34,138 nt of DNA, taken from the NCBI GenBank assembly GCA_030527925.1, contig JAUMZW010000016.1:1-34138 (forward strand), in the 5' to 3' direction. The notes beneath the pieces are model-generated. The model did no database searches, was not told the origin of the DNA, and worked only from the letters and a program-made list of their open reading frames with translations. Of the stretch, positions 1-8,319 are shown piece by piece. The position numbers and the translations under genes are program-made. The DNA comes from Streptococcus sp. GTDB lineage: Bacteria; Bacillota; Bacilli; Lactobacillales; Streptococcaceae. Every line of letters starts with the position of its first letter. The stretch's first letter is position 1.

Positions 1-56
1 AAACTCTTTCTTCATACTGACAAAACTAACTTTATCTGTATGAAAAAAGAGTTCAC

Positions 57-617
57 TTACAAAATAATGAAGACTTGTAAATTTTTCTCCCAAAATATGT
101 CCAAAATATTGACATAAATCCAGCTTTGAGGACGTTGCTCTATAGAGAGACCTAATATGTGTTGAGGTTGTGTCATACGCTGTTTTTTAGGTTTTCGATA
201 CTGAGGGTAGAGCAGGTCATGGTAGGCGACAGAAAGAATATCCATAGCTATCCAATTATAGAGCGTACGTAAACACATCTCAGACTTGATTTCTTGGTGA
301 ATGACTTCAAGAGAGATTTTATTTTTCACAGCTTTAGAGATTTGTTCATCCAATTGAGCGGTCAACTTTGTGGAACGTTTGGAGTTTGTCCTTAAGGTCT
401 TGTATCTGTCTTGGGCAATTTTCGCTGAATACTTTATCTTATACTTAAGTTGAACGGCTCCTCTTTGTATCTCGTTGTGAATCGTTTGAGGCGCTCTACC
501 TAGACGATAAGCGATTTCTCGGTTACTGAGTTTTTCTTTATTATGCCAACGTTCAATAAGTTGACGTTCTAGTTCTGTTAAATGCTTGCCTTTTGAGGTA
601 TAATAATCTTGCATCAT
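57..617 (-). pseudogene. IS30-family transposase, 5' part only
   Basis: The 186-residue product starts with an IS30-type N-terminus: a helix-turn-helix (LTELERQLIERWHN, then SNREIAYRLGRAPQTI, about residues 14-50) and the segment LRTLYNWIAMDILSVAYHDL near residue 117, followed by YPQYRKPKKQRMTQPQHI, both typical of streptococcal IS30 transposases. Family members have well over 300 residues and carry a DDE catalytic domain after this point. Here the last ~20 residues no longer resemble the family and the frame stops at 57, so the catalytic domain is absent or frameshifted. A likely element end lies upstream of the gene at 700-714. The product should be inactive as a transposase. Family assignment is from recognised motifs; degeneration is inferred from length. 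Confidence 0.8.
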
Positions 618-699
618 GAATCCTTTCGACTTTATTTTTTCGCAACTACAAGTCTAATATGTCATGATGTTTTTTTATGCCCTTAAGGTAGCTAACTTC

Positions 700-714
700 A
701 TTTTACAATTTACC
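700..714 (-). repeat. Probable terminal inverted repeat of the IS30-type element
   Basis: Read on the minus strand this is GGTAAATTGTAAAAT, closely matching the two ends of the short IS30 remnant at 33813-33997 (GATAAATTGTAAAAT and GATAAATTGCAAAAA). It lies about 85 bp upstream of the transposase start, where the left end of an IS30 element is expected. Confidence 0.55.
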
Positions 715-780
715 TTAAAAATAAAAACAACTTGAAGATTAATCAGATTGTTTTAGCAACTTTAATTTGCAAGTTAGCCA

Positions 781-902
781 CTAGACAAATTCGCTTAACA
801 TCTGGTTTTGTGACTTGAAATCGATCATTTTTCTAGACATATCTGTTCTCCTGTTTTCTTTAGTGTAGAACACTTTATCAATTCTGTCTAGTTTAGTGTA
901 AC
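781..902 (-). mobile_element. 5' end fragment of an IS3-like element
   Basis: On the minus strand the segment has an IS end, a ribosome-binding site (GGAG) and ATG TCT AGA AAA (Met-Ser-Arg-Lys) at 840, running only 19 codons to a stop at 781. The first ~65 bases are nearly the same as 34062-34138 at the other end of the window, where ATGTCTAGAAAA appears again after a GGAG. MSRK is a common start of the OrfA protein of streptococcal IS3-type elements. Only the end of the element remains here. The family name is an inference from so short a stretch; the match between the two ends is seen directly. Confidence 0.55.
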
Positions 903-1310
903 CGATTCAACTTAACATTCTTCTCTTGCAAGTGAAAAAGTAAGAGTTGGTAGAGGTCGTAGTAAACTTTTAATTCAGAAACCAGATTGAAAATCCTATT
1001 CAGACATTCTCTAGATATGAGTGTTTCTCTGAAAGTCCTAGAATAAAAGGTGTTTAAAGATAGTTTTCTGTTCTCCTTTTGAATGAGTTTTAAATAATAC
1101 TTAAGGGCACGATATTTAGTGGACTTCTTAGGAAACTATTTCATGATTTGAATTCTAGTTTTATTTAGTGCTATACTTATATCTTGAACAATATGGAGAT
1201 GGTAAATAACTATTTTAGCTATAGAGAAAAGGAATTTGATATTAGGTATATAGCTTCCAGAGATGTCTAAAGTTTATAACTTAGGATTTCCCAATTTTTT
1301 ACTATTTTCT
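893..1310 (-). pseudogene. ISL3-family transposase remnant
   Basis: One minus-strand frame can be read through two internal stops and gives ISL3/IS1167-type sequence: LDISGSYIPN, then AKIVIYHLHIVQDISIALNK (family: AKIVxDRFHxxQHLxxAxNK), RIQIMK, a stop, FPKKSTKYRALKYYLK, and ELKVYYDLYQLLLFHLQEKN. The conserved Asp of the DRFH-like motif has become Tyr. The frame ends at 893 inside the neighbouring IS3-like end, and the ISL3 C-terminus (usually GFRNFxNFKKR) is missing. It is a dead fragment. The homology call is my own translation and recall, not a database match. Confidence 0.65.
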
Positions 1311-1425
1311 TTGTTTAGAAATTGTAGTCGTATATAGAGTCATAGAGTGGTCTTATATACGGGTTGAAAACTTTTATAAAGTTAGATTTGATGGGTAGTC
1401 TATCGTTTCTAAAACTAAGATTATA

Positions 1426-1434
1426 TGATAAAAT
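1426..1434 (+). promoter_or_regulatory. Extended -10 promoter of the DUF4651-trx-ytpR operon
   Basis: TGATAAAAT fits an extended -10 (TGN plus TAAAAT) with no clear -35. It ends only 7 bp before the ATG at 1442, so transcription would start at or next to the start codon, implying a leaderless or almost leaderless message. Confidence 0.45.
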
Positions 1435-1441
1435 ATTGGGT

Positions 1442-1732
1442 ATGAAGATAAATAAATTTCAAGTGGCTACGTTAGCCATTTTAGGAATATCAGTAGCTTA
1501 CGCTATCAAAAATGCGAAGAGAGCTCAACATAGATTTGATACCTTTCAAGCAGATGGATTAGCTAGGATACGTGAATTTTTCTCAGAGATGGGGAATATT
1601 GATGTGGTTTATATTAATCAAGAATCTTCCAATGCGCAGGTATTAACTGGTGGAGTGGTTATGTCAGACGGTAAGATTTATCATTTTTGTTATCGTGATG
1701 GACAGATTGAATATAAGGAGGAAAAGTCATGA
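1442..1732 (+). CDS. Small membrane-anchored protein, DUF4651-like
   Basis: The 96-residue protein starts MKINKFQVATLAILGISVAY: an N-terminal hydrophobic segment (about residues 7-23) that probably anchors it in the membrane, then a soluble part ending GGVVMSDGKIYHFCYRDGQIEYKEEKS. This plan (short TM, then a GGVV.DG..Y.F.Y..G.I.Y motif) is that of the streptococcal DUF4651 family, of unknown function. I chose the ATG at 1442 because the frame extension upstream to a TTG at 1364 adds 26 residues that look unlike the family and has no ribosome-binding site. Its stop overlaps the ATG of the thioredoxin-like gene (ATGA), so the genes are translationally coupled. In related streptococci pepA is often upstream; here IS remnants occupy that side. 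Function unknown. Confidence 0.65.
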   Translation: MKINKFQVATLAILGISVAYAIKNAKRAQHRFDTFQADGLARIREFFSEMGNIDVVYINQESSNAQVLTGGVVMSDGKIYHFCYRDGQIEYKEEKS

Positions 1733-2046
1733 TTTTACCAAATTCTTACGAAGAAATCGCAGAACATATGGCATCAGATGGAAAGGTCGTTTTATACTTT
1801 TCGGCAGATTGGTGCGGGGATTGTCATTTTATTTATCCTGTCATGCCAGAGATTGAGAAAGAAAATCCTGAATTTACATTCATCAAAATTGACCGTGATA
1901 AGTTTATGGATTTAGCACAGAAGTTAGATGTATTTGGGATTCCAAGTTTTATTGTGCTTGAAAATGGTGTTGAAGTTGGACGTTTTGTTAATCGTTTGCG
2001 TAAATCAAAAGAAGAAATTGCAGCTTTTTTAGCTGAATATAAATAG
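1729..2046 (+). CDS. Thioredoxin-like protein (YtpP type)
   Basis: This 105-residue cytoplasmic protein has the thioredoxin fold pattern: VVLYFSADWCGDCHFIYPVM (residues 20-39), with the active-site motif W28-C29-G30-D31-C32, then a central strand FTFIKIDRDK and the cis-proline loop FGIPSFIVLENG. The active site reads WCGDC instead of the classical WCGPC, as is usual for the YtpP-like group; the change from Pro to Asp alters the redox potential, so it may not be a general protein reductase. The ATG overlaps the stop of the preceding gene, and ytpR begins 9 bp after its stop, so the three form one operon. The physiological substrate cannot be told from sequence. Confidence 0.85.
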   Translation: MILPNSYEEIAEHMASDGKVVLYFSADWCGDCHFIYPVMPEIEKENPEFTFIKIDRDKFMDLAQKLDVFGIPSFIVLENGVEVGRFVNRLRKSKEEIAAFLAEYK

Positions 2047-2055
2047 GAGAGAAGC

Positions 2056-2685
2056 GTGATTTTTACATATAATAAAGCTCATGTTGGCGATGTTTTAATG
2101 GTTGTTGTAGCAGATAGTAAGGGTGCCAAGCTTGATGTTGAACGTCGTGATGATGTGGCGCGTGTTTTTTTAGCTGAAAATGGGACAACTGTCGCATGGA
2201 ATATCTTTGATGTATCAAACCACATCAATCTAGAAGGTCAAGGTCAGGTCTTTCTATCTGATGAGGATGTTACTGTTCTTAATCAGTTATTAGGTCAAGA
2301 AAACTTTGATGAAGTCTTGGTCAATGACAAGGAAGCAAAATTTGTTGTGGGTGAAATTGTGGAGATGGTTGCCCATCCAGATAGCGACCACTTAAATATC
2401 TGTCAAGTCAAGGTTGGTGAAGATAAGGTCATTCAAATCGTGGCAGGAGCACCAAATGCTGCTATTGGTCTAAAAACTATTGTTGCCCTTCCAGGAGCCA
2501 TGATGCCAAAAGGCAATCTCATCTTTCCAGGTGCTCTACGTGGAGAAGAAAGCTTTGGTATGATGTGTAGCCCAAGAGAATTAGCCCTACCAAATGCCCC
2601 ACAAAAACGAGGCATTATCGAGCTAGACTCAACAACCCCAGTAGGAGAAGCCTTTGACCCAGAAAAACACTGGAAGTTAGGTTAG
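2056..2685 (+). CDS. ytpR: YtpR family tRNA-binding-domain protein
   Basis: The 209-residue product has an N-terminal DUF4479-like part (about 1-95) and a C-terminal OB-fold tRNA-binding domain (about 98-200) of the kind at the N-terminus of the phenylalanyl-tRNA synthetase beta chain: VGEIVEMVAHPDSDHLNICQ, VKVGEDKVIQIVAGAPNA, IVALPGAMMPKGNLIFPGALR and GMMCSPRELALP. It is a stand-alone domain with no synthetase catalytic parts; its cellular role is not settled in the family. The start is a GTG preceded by AGGAGAG. It is the last gene of the operon. Immediately after it the conserved streptococcal order (ytpR followed by ssb) is broken by the small-RNA/restriction island of about 8 kb. Confidence 0.9.
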   Translation: MIFTYNKAHVGDVLMVVVADSKGAKLDVERRDDVARVFLAENGTTVAWNIFDVSNHINLEGQGQVFLSDEDVTVLNQLLGQENFDEVLVNDKEAKFVVGEIVEMVAHPDSDHLNICQVKVGEDKVIQIVAGAPNAAIGLKTIVALPGAMMPKGNLIFPGALRGEESFGMMCSPRELALPNAPQKRGIIELDSTTPVGEAFDPEKHWKLG

Positions 2686-2715
2686 TGGATAGGTTATAAA
2701 TGGTAAAAATAGAAG

Positions 2716-2748
2716 TTTAAGTTAGTTTTAAGGAGGACAGGTTATACT
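2716..2748 (+). promoter_or_regulatory. CiaR box and promoter of csRNA copy 1
   Basis: TTTAAG (2716-2721), five bases, TTTAAG (2727-2732), ten bases, then TATACT (2743-2748). This is the consensus CiaR recognition sequence at the spacing known for CiaR-activated small-RNA promoters of streptococci. The same geometry occurs in all seven copies in this window. Confidence 0.85.
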
Positions 2749-2754
2749 ATATCT

Positions 2755-2820
2755 ATCCTAAAACTTTTATTTTTCATAAATCTCCAAGAAGAGAAGCCAA
2801 TGAGCTTCTCTTCTTTTTTT
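2755..2820 (+). ncRNA. csRNA-like small RNA, copy 1 (upstream of hsdR)
   Basis: Starting about 7 bases after TATACT, a short RNA of about 66 nt is predicted. It has an unpaired AU-rich 5' half, the core CATAAATCTCC (2775-2785; its complement is GGAGATTTATG, a Shine-Dalgarno site plus start codon) and a perfect 12-bp terminator hairpin (2786-2797 with 2804-2815) followed by U residues. Promoter, anti-SD/anti-AUG core and terminator together are the signature of cia-dependent small RNAs. It is shorter than the pneumococcal csRNAs (roughly 90-150 nt). It lies alone between ytpR and hsdR, while six relatives lie after hsdM. Confidence 0.8.
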
Positions 2821-2827
2821 GATATCG

Positions 2828-2836
2828 TGATATAAT
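2828..2836 (+). promoter_or_regulatory. Extended -10 promoter of hsdR
   Basis: TGATATAAT is a perfect extended -10, with no good -35 (that position falls in the csRNA terminator). It gives a leader of about 20 nt with GGGGG (2851-2855) 8 bp before the ATG at 2864. Confidence 0.6.
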
Positions 2837-2863
2837 AGTTAATATATACTGGGGGTTTGATGG

Positions 2864-5854
2864 ATGAAATATAGGTCGGAAGAATCTTTTGAGATACAGT
2901 TGATTGAGCAATTGACTCAGGGAGATAGTCAGTGGTCATTTCGTAAGGACATTAATAATGAGCAGAAGTTGTGGGATAACTTTTTTGAAAAGTTAGAGCA
3001 AAACAATGTTCCTGAGCTGGATGGTCACCCACTAACCAGTCAGGAAAAACAACAGATAAAAAATCAACTTAATTTTACAAGTTATTATAGTGCCGCCCAA
3101 TGGTTAGTTGGTGAAAACGGTATCGCAAAGGTTGAAGTAAGACGTGAGGATGCTAGCTTAGGGACTATTCGTCTATCTGTGATTTGGCGTGATAACATCG
3201 CTGGAGGAAAATCCTCTTATGAAGTTGTTCGTCAAGTCCAAAGGGATAAAAAGATGAGACTGGATAGAGATAGACGATTTGATGTGACCTTACTCATTAA
3301 TGGTTTACCGATGATTCAGATTGAGCTTAAAAATCGTCAACATGCTTTTATGGATGCTTTTCGTCAGATAAAGAAATATGATCGTGAGGGCATGTTTAGA
3401 GGAATTTTCTCTAGCTTACAGATGTTTGTAGTTTCTAATATCACTGAAACAAAATATATAGCAGCAGCAAGGGAGGATAAGTTAAACGAAACTTTTCTAA
3501 CCAAGTGGGTCGATGAGAATAATACTCCTATTGTAGATTTGACAAGTTTTGCTAGAGAAGTGCTCTCTATTCCAAGAGCTCATCAGATGGTTATGCAATA
3601 TAGTGTGCTTGACAATGAGAGAGAAGCGCTTATTTTAATGCGTCCTTATCAGATTCATGCGATTGAGGCAGTTCAAGAAGCGAGTAAAAAAGGTCAATCA
3701 GGTCATATTTGGCATACCACAGGATCAGGTAAAACACTAACGTCATATAAGGTGGCTAGAAATCTTCTTACCATACCGTCAATTGATAAGACAGTTTTTG
3801 TCGTTGATAGAAGAGACCTCGACCAACAGACAACGTCTAGTTTTATGTCTTATGCTGCTAATGATGTTATTGATATTGATGAGACTGAGAACACCAAGGA
3901 GCTTGCTTACCGTCTTTATAGCAATGATCGTACAGTTATAGTAACAACTATTCAAAAGATGGCAAATCTTCTACGTAAAATTGATGAGGGAAAGTACAGA
4001 CGCGAAGCACAAAAGATTCGTAAGATAAGGCTAGCTTTTGTTGTTGATGAGTGTCATCGTGCAGTCACACCTAAGATGAAAAAGGATATTGAAGCATTCT
4101 TTCAACATTCTTTATGGTATGGCTTTACAGGAACTCCTATTTTTGCGGAGAACAAGAGGGAACAAAAAGGGGACTTAGCTCAGACAACGAATGCTTTATA
4201 TGGAGAGTGTTTACATCATTATACTGTGGCAAATGCTATTCATGACAAGGCTGTTCTAGGTTTTCAGGTTGAATATATCAAAACGATATTAGATGATATT
4301 GATGAATCTAAGCTAAAAAGCTCCTTTTATGATAATGAAGAGCATATGTTACTAGTGTTGGAACATATCTTTAGGAAGTCTCAGGCAGGATTTGGTATAA
4401 ACAATGGTGTAGGTAAAACCTATGATGCTATTCTAACGGTGAAGTCTATTGCTCAAGCACAAGCTTATTATGACTTGATTAAACGAATTAAGTCTGGAGC
4501 TGTTGCTAATTTTACTATTCCAAAAGCTATTCAAAAAGTGCTACCAGATTTTCCAAAGGTGACGATTACTTATTCTGTCACTGAAAATGAAGAAGAGTCA
4601 ACGGTTAATCAAGAAAAGATGAAAGAGGCTTTGGATGATTATAATCAAGAGTTTGGAACTCACTTTGGTATGGCAGAATTAACGAGTTTTAATCGTGATG
4701 TTAATGACCGACTGGCTCGAAAGAAGGAGCAGTACCAAAAACGTCATGAACAACTAGACCTTATCATTGTTGTGGATAGGCTCTTGACGGGCTTTGATGC
4801 TCCATGTCTTTCCCAGCTCTTTATCGACCGTAAGCCGATGAGTCCACAGGATATCATTCAGGCATTCAGTCGGACAAATCGGATATTTGACCGTCAAAAG
4901 CAGTATGGTCTTATCACGGTCTTTCAAGTGCCACATCTTTTCAAGGAAAAGGTCGATAATGCTTTGAAACTCTATTCTAATGGTGGTGAAAATGAGGTTT
5001 TAGCACCAGAATTTGAAGAAGAAAAACAACTCTTTTCAGAAAAAGTGTCCGAATTAAAGGGTTATTTTACAACTGATGGTAGTATGGGAGTTAGTATAGA
5101 AGCTGCAGACACCCCGCTACTCAAAGAAGTTGCTAAGGCTTATCAAGGTTTTGATAAATTATTTGCCTCAATTCAAGTTTATAGTGCTTATGATGAAGAT
5201 GCTATCTTTAGTGAATTTGGCTTATCAAGAGAGATGATAGAGAAGCTCACAGCAAACTATGAAAATATTATTTCAGAACTCAAAACACGAAAAACTGACC
5301 CAGAAGATGAAGAGCCAATTGATGTGGAGTTTGAGCTTATGACGGTACATAAGGATGAGATAAATTATACCTATATCCTAAGCCTAATCCAAAGTGTCCT
5401 CATTCAGTCTCAAGAGGAAAACACAGTCATTAGTCAAAAAGATAAGGATGATATTACATCATATATTATCAATCTAGCTAAGACTAATCAGCCCTTGTCC
5501 GAGTTGATTGGGACTATATGGGAAAATGTTCAAGCTAATCCTGAGAAGTATCATGGTGAAACTATGGCTAATATCCTTGATAATCTTATTGATAAAGCTA
5601 TCAGACAAATCATCAAAGATTTTGCCAAAAAATGGTATGTCGGCTATGACCAACTCTACTATCTGGTAACTAACTATAACCCTAATCGCACGACTCAGTT
5701 GGGTGCAAAAGAGTTGAACGACAGCCAAGACTATGCTAACTACAAGAATGAAGTTGCAGACTCTCTATCAAAACTAACCTATAAAAAAGAACTCAAAGAG
5801 CAGATTAAAACCTTAATTGAGGAAAAAATAGAACCATTAAGAAGAAAAGGATAG
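2864..5854 (+). CDS. hsdR: Type I restriction enzyme, R (restriction/translocase) subunit
   Basis: This 996-residue protein is the ATP-driven translocase and nuclease of a type I restriction-modification complex (R2M2S1). The N-terminal nuclease domain shows D140 (RRFDVTLLI) and E154-x-K156 (IQIELKNRQ), fitting the PD-(D/E)xK site. The helicase part has Walker A TGSGKT (286-291), a DEAD-type box VVDECHR (D395 to H398), TGTP shortly after, and later motifs [12 protein letters not shown] and QAFSRTNR. Length and motifs match intact family members, closest to the IC (EcoR124I-like) type, and no lesion is visible. An ATG four bases upstream meets a stop after four codons, so 2864 is the start. 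Order here is R-(abiH)-S-M. The S and M genes downstream are both broken, and since HsdR needs the M2S core to bind DNA, the enzyme should be silent at present. Confidence 0.95.
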   Translation: MKYRSEESFEIQLIEQLTQGDSQWSFRKDINNEQKLWDNFFEKLEQNNVPELDGHPLTSQEKQQIKNQLNFTSYYSAAQWLVGENGIAKVEVRREDASLGTIRLSVIWRDNIAGGKSSYEVVRQVQRDKKMRLDRDRRFDVTLLINGLPMIQIELKNRQHAFMDAFRQIKKYDREGMFRGIFSSLQMFVVSNITETKYIAAAREDKLNETFLTKWVDENNTPIVDLTSFAREVLSIPRAHQMVMQYSVLDNEREALILMRPYQIHAIEAVQEASKKGQSGHIWHTTGSGKTLTSYKVARNLLTIPSIDKTVFVVDRRDLDQQTTSSFMSYAANDVIDIDETENTKELAYRLYSNDRTVIVTTIQKMANLLRKIDEGKYRREAQKIRKIRLAFVVDECHRAVTPKMKKDIEAFFQHSLWYGFTGTPIFAENKREQKGDLAQTTNALYGECLHHYTVANAIHDKAVLGFQVEYIKTILDDIDESKLKSSFYDNEEHMLLVLEHIFRKSQAGFGINNGVGKTYDAILTVKSIAQAQAYYDLIKRIKSGAVANFTIPKAIQKVLPDFPKVTITYSVTENEEESTVNQEKMKEALDDYNQEFGTHFGMAELTSFNRDVNDRLARKKEQYQKRHEQLDLIIVVDRLLTGFDAPCLSQLFIDRKPMSPQDIIQAFSRTNRIFDRQKQYGLITVFQVPHLFKEKVDNALKLYSNGGENEVLAPEFEEEKQLFSEKVSELKGYFTTDGSMGVSIEAADTPLLKEVAKAYQGFDKLFASIQVYSAYDEDAIFSEFGLSREMIEKLTANYENIISELKTRKTDPEDEEPIDVEFELMTVHKDEINYTYILSLIQSVLIQSQEENTVISQKDKDDITSYIINLAKTNQPLSELIGTIWENVQANPEKYHGETMANILDNLIDKAIRQIIKDFAKKWYVGYDQLYYLVTNYNPNRTTQLGAKELNDSQDYANYKNEVADSLSKLTYKKELKEQIKTLIEEKIEPLRRKG

Positions 5855-5862
5855 GAGGAAGA

Positions 5863-6876
5863 ATGGGTGCTAAAAATATATTAATCTTAGGAAATGGTTT
5901 TGACCTAGCAATGGGTAGAAAAACAAGTTATCAAGATTTTTTGGATTTTGTTAAATATGAAATGTCAAATGAAGTTAGTTATTTTAAAGAGTATCATAAG
6001 ATTGATATTGAGGAAAAAGAGGTTTATAAAAAATTAGATAGAGAGATGCTATTTTATAGACCAAAAGAAAATCAATTTTTAAGATTTATGTATGAAAATC
6101 AAATAGCTTTAGGGGAAAATTGGTGTGATATTGAACACAATATTGCTAAGCTTGTCAAAGGATTGGTAGCTATAAGAGATAATAAAAGAATTAATAATAT
6201 AAGTGAAAAGTATATTGATAAGTACTGGACAAATGGTGATACTGAAATTGATAGATTCCAAAATTTTGAGTTTTTAAATCAACGATTTTTATCTTCTTTA
6301 AACGACCTAACAGATTTATTAGAGTTGTATCTAACTTATCAAGACTTTATTGACTTTGATAATGATACTACTCGAATTAAAAAGCAACCAACAATACTTG
6401 ATGAAGTCAAAAATATCAAAGAATCAAAAGTTTTAACATTTAACTATACGAATACTGCAAATGAAATTTTAGGTATTCCTGATGAAAATACACATTTCAT
6501 TCACGGTCGAATTAATAGTGATAGAAAATTGTCTCCAATCAATACTATGGTTTTTGGTATAGAAGATGAGAATGTTGATATAGATACTGATTTAATGCCT
6601 TACCAAAAGTATTATCAAAGAATAGTTAAAGAGACAGGTAATGATTATGAAGAATTTTTCAATAATGATGGTACTCATATAAAGAATATTATTATTTTTG
6701 GTCACTCTATTGACCCATTAGATAAAGAAATCTTTTTAAACTGTTTTGAATTAGCTAAAAAAGGAAATGATAAATATAAGTTTATTGTTTCTTATTACAG
6801 TGAATTAGATAAACGTTCAATAATAAAGAATTTAGTTATTATTTTGGGAAAAAATGAAGTAATTGATTTAACATGA
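5863..6876 (+). CDS. AbiH-family abortive-infection protein, probably truncated by an in-frame TGA
   Basis: The product has 337 residues and the AbiH family pattern: an N-terminal nucleotide-binding-like motif ILILGNGFDLAMGRKTSYQDF, then VLTFNYTNTANEIL (about 197), THFIHGRIN (about 215) and IIIFGHSIDPLDKEIF (about 285). AbiH proteins block phage propagation in lactococci and streptococci by an unknown mechanism. A good RBS (AGGAGGAAG) precedes the ATG, 8 bp after hsdR, so the gene sits inside the restriction operon. After the TGA at 6874 the same frame stays open for 45 more codons and codes for ordinary protein-like sequence (KLVFVRSNDCEKF, then FNENTYDAILRERREKQF) to a TAG at 7012. I infer that the original protein was about 383 residues. 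The gene is richer in A+T than hsdR, which suggests separate acquisition. All recognised motifs lie before the stop, so residual activity is possible. Confidence 0.8.
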   Translation: MGAKNILILGNGFDLAMGRKTSYQDFLDFVKYEMSNEVSYFKEYHKIDIEEKEVYKKLDREMLFYRPKENQFLRFMYENQIALGENWCDIEHNIAKLVKGLVAIRDNKRINNISEKYIDKYWTNGDTEIDRFQNFEFLNQRFLSSLNDLTDLLELYLTYQDFIDFDNDTTRIKKQPTILDEVKNIKESKVLTFNYTNTANEILGIPDENTHFIHGRINSDRKLSPINTMVFGIEDENVDIDTDLMPYQKYYQRIVKETGNDYEEFFNNDGTHIKNIIIFGHSIDPLDKEIFLNCFELAKKGNDKYKFIVSYYSELDKRSIIKNLVIILGKNEVIDLT

Positions 6877-7014
6877 AATAAAAAACTTGTATTTGTTCGT
6901 TCAAATGATTGTGAAAAATTTAGAGAAGAAATAATTGAATTTAATGAAAATACATATGATGCTATACTTAGAGAAAGAAGAGAGAAACAATTTATTTCAT
7001 CTAATAAAATTTAG
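6877..7014 (+). pseudogene. In-frame continuation of abiH after the TGA
   Basis: Forty-five codons in the same frame as abiH, ending at TAG 7012-7014, with a charged composition and no start codon of its own behind an RBS. It is best read as the cut-off C-terminus of the AbiH protein. Confidence 0.55.
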
Positions 7015-7075
7015 AAATCATTATTTATTGTATTTTCAACACGTATGGTAATAGTTAGAAATAGATAGGAATCAC

Positions 7076-8273
7076 ATGACAAAACAACATATACCCAAAA
7101 TCCGTTTCCAAGGATTTAATGATGAGTGGGAAAAAGTAAATTTGAGTGAAATTGCTCCAATAAGGAGTGGATATTCATTTAAGAGTAAACTATTTAAGGA
7201 TTCTGGGATACCGATAGTAAGAATTTCTAATATTTTGAGTGATGGAACTGTTAGGGGAGAATTTGTTTTTTATGATGAAATCCCAAATGATAATAAATAT
7301 TTATTACAAGGGAAGTCGATTTTAATTGCAATGTCTGGTGCAACGACTGGGAAAGTTGCTTTGTTGAATTCCAGTGAAAAATATTATCAAAATCAACGAG
7401 TTGGTTATTTTAAAGAAAAGGTAGATATTAGTTTCGTATATTCCATACTATCAACTGGAAATTTTGTAAATCAATTATCAGATGTTCTTGTCGCAGGTGC
7501 ACAGCCAAATATATCAGCTAAAGATATTAATAATTTTAATTTTCTGATTCCTAATACTCTCCCCGAGCAAGAATCAATCGGTCAGATTTTCCGCACCTTA
7601 GACGACTTGATTTCTGCCTATAAGGAGAATTTAGAGCATTACCAAAGTTTAAAGACCAGTATGCTCTCTAAAATGTTTCCAAAAGAAGGGCAAAAAAAAC
7701 CTGAAATCCGCCTAGATGGATTTGATGGGGATTGGGAAGAGAAGAAGTTGAAAGATATTGCAGAGTTTAATCCTAAGAGTGTTATTCCAAATGAATTTAA
7801 TTACGTTGATTTAGAATCTGTTATTGGAACAACATTAATTTCTCATAAAAGATTGTCAAAAGATGAAGCACCTTCTCGTGCACAGAGAACTGCTAAAAAG
7901 AATGATATTTTTTTTTCAAACAGTTAGACCGTATCAAAAAAATAATTTTTTATTTTTATTGGAAGAAAATGATTGGGTATTTTCAACTGGATATGCTCAA
8001 ATTAGAACAAAAATAGACAGTTCATTTTTATTTGTATCATTACAAAGAAATAGTTTTGTTAAAGATGTTTTGTTAAATTGTACTGGGACAAGCTATCCAG
8101 CAATAAATTCAAAGGATTTATCGAATCTTTTTATCCCCCTCCCCTCTCACCCTGAACAGGAAGCCATTGGTGCTTTCTTTGCCAACCTAGATGAGACCAT
8201 TTCTTCCTATCAGGATAAGATTGGTCAACTAGAACTACTGAAAAAGAATCTTCTTTCTCAAATGTTTATCTAA
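7076..8273 (+). pseudogene. hsdS: Type I restriction-modification specificity subunit, frameshifted
   Basis: HsdS recognises the DNA target through two target-recognition domains. The first (about residues 1-170) begins with PKIRFQGFNDEWEKVNLSEI and ends with the conserved helix region (LPEQESIGQIFRTLDDLI); the second begins PEIRLDGFDGDWEEKKLKDI and ends PEQEAIGAFFANLDETISSY. The reading frame breaks at about 7908-7925. After a run of nine T (7908-7916) the sequence reads CAAACAGTTAG, so frame one ends at 7927 with DIFFSNS, while the continuation VRPYQKNNF is in the next frame and runs to 8273. Removing one base there (one T, or one A of CAAACAG to give DIFFSTVRPYQK, the expected family sequence) restores a single protein of about 398 residues. 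It may be permanently broken or phase-variable. Confidence 0.88.
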
Positions 8274-8319
8274 GACACGAGCTTTTTTGCTCTGCTATTT
8301 AAAAAAAAGGAATACAGAT

